DNA of 64,000 bases from Kribbella kalugense. Lineage in GTDB: Bacteria > Actinomycetota > Actinomycetes > Propionibacteriales > Kribbellaceae. The DNA lies in contig NZ_SODF01000001.1 in assembly GCF_004365875.1 (NCBI RefSeq), forward strand, positions 1,860,001 through 1,924,000, in the 5' to 3' direction. Positions within the stretch are counted from its first letter, which is position 1. The number at the start of each line of letters is the position of its first letter. Made by a program: the position numbers and the translations under genes. Under the pieces are notes generated by a model. The model was given only the letters and a program-made list of their open reading frames with translations, searched no databases and was not told the origin of the DNA. Positions 60,669-64,000 of this stretch are shown here, piece after piece.

Positions 60669-62207
60669 ATGACGAATGACAACGACCAGCAGCCGGCCAA
60701 GGCGCTGCTTCTCGTGAGCGTGCTCGAAAAACTCCGCACCCGTGATGGCCTGACCATCGACCGCCTGCACGCCGGACGATTCGGTCCGACGCTCCCTTTG
60801 CTCGACCTCGCGGCCACGCGCTGCGCCGATATCCGCGACACCGACATCGCACGGGCTGCTTTCGATCTGGTCCTCACAACGGTTCGTGAGCGCTTGCACG
60901 GAACACAACAGATCGTGGCCGACGCGATCCTCGCTCTCGGCGTTCACAAGAGCACGTACGCCGCCGTCGGTCTTGATGAGCGAATCATTGGATCGCTGTA
61001 TCACACCTCGCTCGGTCGCCGGCGCGAGGTTCTCCTGAACAATTGGCACTACCTGCATGGCGCCCTCGGTCTCACGACATCCGAGGCCCCAGCCGACCGC
61101 GCCCTTCGCGGCACCACCGAGCCTGCGGTACTGCGCGAACTGGTCAACCAACTGGTCCACCCGGACGGCTACTCGGCCGGAGCGAGACCTGTCACGACAC
61201 GTGAGCTGACAGCGGCTGATGACGCGGCGCGCTCTGGCAGGGTGATCGTCGTCGGCGGCGCAGTCATGGATGCGACGTTCCGCATCAAGTCGCTGCCTGA
61301 CTCGGAAACGTCGACCGAGGCATACGACTTCGACCTTTCCCCAGGTGGCAAAGGCCTCATGCAAGCAATCGCCGCCGCCCGCTTGGGTCTCGAGACTTCG
61401 CTGATCGCAGCGGTACCCGACGACCGCTTCGGCGAGGACATCCTTGAACAACTCGAGTCGGAGGGCGTCGACACGTCCCTGATCAAGCATGTTGAGGACG
61501 CGAGCACTCCGTTCACCGGTGTGCTGGAGAAGGAGCTCGGCGACAGCATCGCCGTCAACTGGCGAAATCAGCGTGAGGTGTTCCTCGCCCCGCGTGACAT
61601 CGATGATCGAGCCCGCGAACTAGTCGGGTGCGACGTGCTCATGGCCACCTTCGAGGTGCCTCGCGAGACTTTGCAGCGAACGCTGGCAATCGCGCACCGT
61701 GAACCTGGCAACCGCCCGTTGGTGGTCGTCACCCCTGGCCAGCCGTACACCGACGAACGCATCAGCCACGAGACGCTCGCACAGATCGACTACCTCGTAG
61801 CGCACCCATGGGAACTCGGACAATTCGCGTCAGCAGGCGAAGTCCCGTTCAGCCCCGATCCGATTGCTCGGAAGCTTGTCGCGTTCGGCGTGGAAACGCT
61901 GTGCCTCCTGGTGAACGGCGGCTGCACGATCTACTCGCATCTGACCGAAGAGGCGACACAGGTGCAGGCCTTTCCGACGATGTACAAGGAGACGTCAGTC
62001 GCGAGGGACGCCTTCTGCGCATCGCTCACAGCCAAGTTGATCGAGAACGACCGCAAATTCTCGGATGAGGTCGCGATCTGGGCATCGGCAGCCATGTCGT
62101 GCGCCGCCTCGGGCTTCCGCTCCTCTGACTCGATGCCCGACCGCAAACGCATCGAGAGGTTGCTGACCCGCTCCACGCGCCACCAGCACAACCCTGCTAC
62201 GGCCTGA
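60669..62207 (+). CDS. PfkB/ribokinase-fold protein with novel N-terminal domain, copy 2
   Basis: A 512-residue paralogue of the 58625 gene with the same layout: N-terminal helical domain (RTRDGLTIDRL, QIVADAILALGVHKSTY, REVLLNNWHYLHGALG), then VIVVGGAVMDATF near 192, SPGGKGLMQAIAAARLGLETSLIAAVPDDRFGEDIL, VVVTPGQPYTDER, LVAHPWELGQF. Again the DTxGAGD region reads ETSVARD, with Asp at residue 447, exactly as in copy 1. Overall identity looks moderate, so the duplication is not recent. Weak AGGTGAAG precedes the ATG. Convergent with the Mom-like gene (6-bp gap). Confidence 0.75.
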   Translation: MTNDNDQQPAKALLLVSVLEKLRTRDGLTIDRLHAGRFGPTLPLLDLAATRCADIRDTDIARAAFDLVLTTVRERLHGTQQIVADAILALGVHKSTYAAVGLDERIIGSLYHTSLGRRREVLLNNWHYLHGALGLTTSEAPADRALRGTTEPAVLRELVNQLVHPDGYSAGARPVTTRELTAADDAARSGRVIVVGGAVMDATFRIKSLPDSETSTEAYDFDLSPGGKGLMQAIAAARLGLETSLIAAVPDDRFGEDILEQLESEGVDTSLIKHVEDASTPFTGVLEKELGDSIAVNWRNQREVFLAPRDIDDRARELVGCDVLMATFEVPRETLQRTLAIAHREPGNRPLVVVTPGQPYTDERISHETLAQIDYLVAHPWELGQFASAGEVPFSPDPIARKLVAFGVETLCLLVNGGCTIYSHLTEEATQVQAFPTMYKETSVARDAFCASLTAKLIENDRKFSDEVAIWASAAMSCAASGFRSSDSMPDRKRIERLLTRSTRHQHNPATA

Positions 62208-62213
62208 GCCGTC

Positions 62214-63185
62214 TCACCGACGGAGGCGGCGCTGACCTTCCGGCGGGATGGTCTCAGTCGTGCCATCCAGGCGACAGCAGAAGATCCATGAGTCCAGCAG
62301 CGGCACTCGACTCTGCTCGAATCGATTAGCCGGATTGGCTCTACGCAAGTCCGACAGGTTTGCCCCTCCGAAACGGAGCCGAAGCTGCCGCGGACTCGCG
62401 TACATGCCGTCGACGTAGAGGTACGGCCTTGCCTGGACGGACATCCATCGCTGCCAGTTGGCCGCGCGATAGCTAGCGCCGCCGAACCCCAGGTTCGGAT
62501 CGACCGCGGTCGTCATCACGCTCGCGTCCTTGACCGCGCGCAGGGCCTGCCGGACCTTCGCAAGCAGAAACGAAATCGCGTTCGTCGGGGCCACGGCGAA
62601 GGAGTAGACACGCGACACCTCCCACGCCGAGTCGGGCGGGACATCGAACTGTGTACGAAGCTGGCGGGCGACGCGGGCCCACTCCAGCAGGGACACACTG
62701 CACAACGTCACGGGCCGCCGATGCACCGGGTCCACGAGCGCGAAGTTCAACGAGCCCGAGCGCGCGCTGCGCAGGTAGTGGAGACGACTGAAAATCTGAT
62801 CCGCGACGCCGCGTCCTAGCTCCACGAAGTGCAGGTCAGCGAGCGGAATCTCATCGTTGGGAACGAGGTGCGCGATCGCCTGATGATCAGTCTGCAGCCT
62901 ATTCGCGTTAAGTCTGAGCTCGGCGATCACGTCGCTGCGCCGAATGGCCCCGCCCGGCCCAGCCAGTCGTGGCAGGTGCAGCAGCGTCCGGACACTGAGC
63001 GTCCGTTTTGGAACGTCTCGCAGTCCTGCTACGCCCTCGACCAGCTCAGCAAATGCGGGCCGGGTCGAGCGGCACTCGGCCAGCGTCAAGAACTGACGCG
63101 AGCGGCGTGGCCCCGAAGACACCGTCCCAACATGGCACATCGCCGGAATTGCCTCGGGCGCCTGGCCAGGCTTGGACAACCTCAC
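62214..63185 (-). CDS. Mom-like GNAT-fold protein (possible nucleobase-modifying acyltransferase)
   Basis: A 323-residue protein. Residues 1-110 are an unrecognised helical region. Residues 115-245 match the pattern of phage Mu Mom and related GNATs: HY at 136-137, VSRVYSF with Arg192, APTNAISFLLAKVRQAL with Asn202 and Ser205, AVDPNLGFGGASYRAANW with Asp229, Tyr239 and Trp244. Mom adds an acyl-derived group to adenine in DNA. The last 60 residues (VDGMYASPRQLRLRFG, FEQSRVPLLDSWIFCCRLD) are extra. GGGAGG lies four bases before GTG 63185. Target and cofactor are not known; the Mom assignment is from motif order, not a search. Confidence 0.6.
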   Translation of the reverse strand: MRLSKPGQAPEAIPAMCHVGTVSSGPRRSRQFLTLAECRSTRPAFAELVEGVAGLRDVPKRTLSVRTLLHLPRLAGPGGAIRRSDVIAELRLNANRLQTDHQAIAHLVPNDEIPLADLHFVELGRGVADQIFSRLHYLRSARSGSLNFALVDPVHRRPVTLCSVSLLEWARVARQLRTQFDVPPDSAWEVSRVYSFAVAPTNAISFLLAKVRQALRAVKDASVMTTAVDPNLGFGGASYRAANWQRWMSVQARPYLYVDGMYASPRQLRLRFGGANLSDLRRANPANRFEQSRVPLLDSWIFCCRLDGTTETIPPEGQRRLRR

Positions 63186-63224
63186 TGTGCCTCCCAGCCG
63201 ACCGTCCGCGATCAGCTTCAGCTC

Positions 63225-63230
63225 AGTCTA
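63225..63230 (-). promoter_or_regulatory. Putative -10 box of the Mom-like gene
   Basis: TAGACT on the minus strand, 39 bases before the GTG at 63185. It lies in the 101-bp gap behind the YunG-like gene, so the Mom-like gene may have its own promoter. Confidence 0.4.
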
Positions 63231-63286
63231 GTCGGCCGCACTCACGGCGACCGGGACCAACCCGAGCTCCGCTCAACTGTTCGGGA

Positions 63287-63967
63287 TCAGAGGGCGAGCC
63301 GTTGCTGCGTGGAGTGACGGATATCCGCATCAAGACGCTCGTACCGGTGCCAGACCGGGTCGTGACGAAGGTCGTTGAAACGCATCCGACTGCCGGCTCT
63401 GTATTCAATCGATTGGTTGACCAGAGTCTTGTAAGGCTCACAGACCAGGTCCCGGTCGCTGAGGTCGTCGAATTGATCGCAGGTCAGATCGATGACAAGG
63501 CGCCTGCCCGACCGTGTGCCGCCGATCTCGATCCAGCAGTGGAGGACATCGCTCCCCGAGTCTCTTCCCTCAAACACGACATAGCCAACACAGTAGGTGG
63601 CACGGAAACGCCGTAACCAACTGAGCCTCGGAAGCAGCCACGCAGAACTCACGCCGCATTGGCCCTTTGACGCGGGCTGATCAGTTAGCTGCATTGCGTC
63701 AGTTCCAGGATAAACTGTTTCCGGCGACCACGCCTCAAGAAGAACACTTCGATGCCTGCGCAATTGCTCGACAAACCGCCGACGAAATACCGGGGGGGTC
63801 GACAGTCGGTCGCCGACTAGAGTCGTCTGCCGCGCCGGCACTATTCCTTCCGCAGGCGCGAGCTGAGTGTCCGGCTGCGGAGGCATGGCGGCACGGCTCG
63901 CGGCATCCATTTCCGGCAGAAGGCCCCTGACTGCGTCCATGCCGGGGACGCCATGATCGTCGAGCAT
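63287..63967 (-). CDS. YunG-like protein with Cys-His-Asp papain/transglutaminase-type motif
   Basis: A 226-residue protein. The last 160 residues follow the YunG family pattern: LEAWSPETVY near 78, SKGQCGVSSAWLLPRL with Cys104, VLHCWIEIGG with His143, and RLVIDLTCDQFDD with Asp160. This order suits a papain-like or transglutaminase-like catalytic triad, although YunG has no established activity that I know. The N-terminal 55 residues are Met/Pro/Ala-rich; a later start is possible. Upstream context lies outside the window. Same strand as the Mom-like gene, which it precedes. Confidence 0.65.
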   Translation of the reverse strand: MLDDHGVPGMDAVRGLLPEMDAASRAAMPPQPDTQLAPAEGIVPARQTTLVGDRLSTPPVFRRRFVEQLRRHRSVLLEAWSPETVYPGTDAMQLTDQPASKGQCGVSSAWLLPRLSWLRRFRATYCVGYVVFEGRDSGSDVLHCWIEIGGTRSGRRLVIDLTCDQFDDLSDRDLVCEPYKTLVNQSIEYRAGSRMRFNDLRHDPVWHRYERLDADIRHSTQQRLAL

Positions 63968-64000
63968 GTCCCCGTTGACTCCATCTGACCGATCAATGCT

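Noticed and set aside
63008..63616. 202-codon plus-strand frame opposite the Mom-like and YunG-like genes
   Set aside because: No recognisable domain, spans the gap between two better-supported minus-strand genes, and lacks start signals.
58534..63967. Prophage or integrative element boundary
   Set aside because: No integrase, transposase, attachment repeat or phage structural gene is visible; the right flank lies outside the window.

Overview
The window looks like core chromosome of a high-GC, GTG-start-rich actinobacterium, most likely of the Kribbella/Nocardioidaceae type. The basis is codon bias, many actinobacteria-restricted families (DUF3093, DUF3159, DUF3710, DUF4193, DUF4235), a coproporphyrin-type ferrochelatase with a C-terminal Cys cluster, and a block matching, as I recall it, the Mycobacterium tuberculosis dxs1-ceoBC-dut-suhB neighbourhood. 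The genus is inference. I found no rRNA, tRNA, CRISPR, insertion sequence or prophage.

Layout. 0-9.5 kb: 3'-truncated dxs, two tandem DUF402 genes, a secreted CocE-like hydrolase, a CPA1 antiporter fused to a UBP zinc finger, HIT, GNAT, a HEAT-like protein and an unknown protein. 9.5-18.4 kb: acnA, an F420-type LLM oxidoreductase and a 1629-residue low-complexity repeat protein. 18.4-30.6 kb: TrmA-like methyltransferase, KimA/APC-type permease, two TrkA/RCK proteins, an inserted S41 peptidase, DUF3159, OB-fold, DUF3710, dut, DUF3093, DUF4235, DUF4193, suhB and hemH. 30.6-40.9 kb: MFS, MerR, TRIC channel, APH-like kinase, fdhD, a YhaNO/SbcCD-like pair, SDR, GNAT and HAD genes. 40.9-46.5 kb: a complete peptide/nickel-type ABC operon read C-B-D-F-A. 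46.5-58.5 kb: hydrolase plus nucleotidyltransferase, a DUF222/HNH endonuclease under an SOS box, an ECF sigma operon, tldD-tldE, DUF805, a methyltransferase and a large polytopic protein. 58.6-64 kb: an accessory-looking group with two unusual PfkB-fold proteins around a small membrane protein, facing a Mom-like GNAT and a YunG-like papain/transglutaminase-fold gene.

Regulation. A recurring signal is a TANNNT -10 box placed 6-8 nt before ATG or GTG with no Shine-Dalgarno, the signature of leaderless transcripts. It fixes start codons for more than ten genes. In two cases it is combined with striking architecture: back-to-back overlapping -10 boxes (SDR/GNAT) and a LexA-type palindrome across the start codon (HNH gene). 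Many genes overlap by 1-8 nt head-to-tail as coupled operons, and several convergent pairs overlap tail-to-tail.

The best candidate for an undescribed system is the 58.6-64 kb group. Both PfkB proteins keep the catalytic Asp at the same residue number but have replaced the GAG anion-hole residues, both carry the same unrecognised N-terminal domain, and they face a predicted nucleobase-modifying GNAT and a Cys-His-Asp protein.
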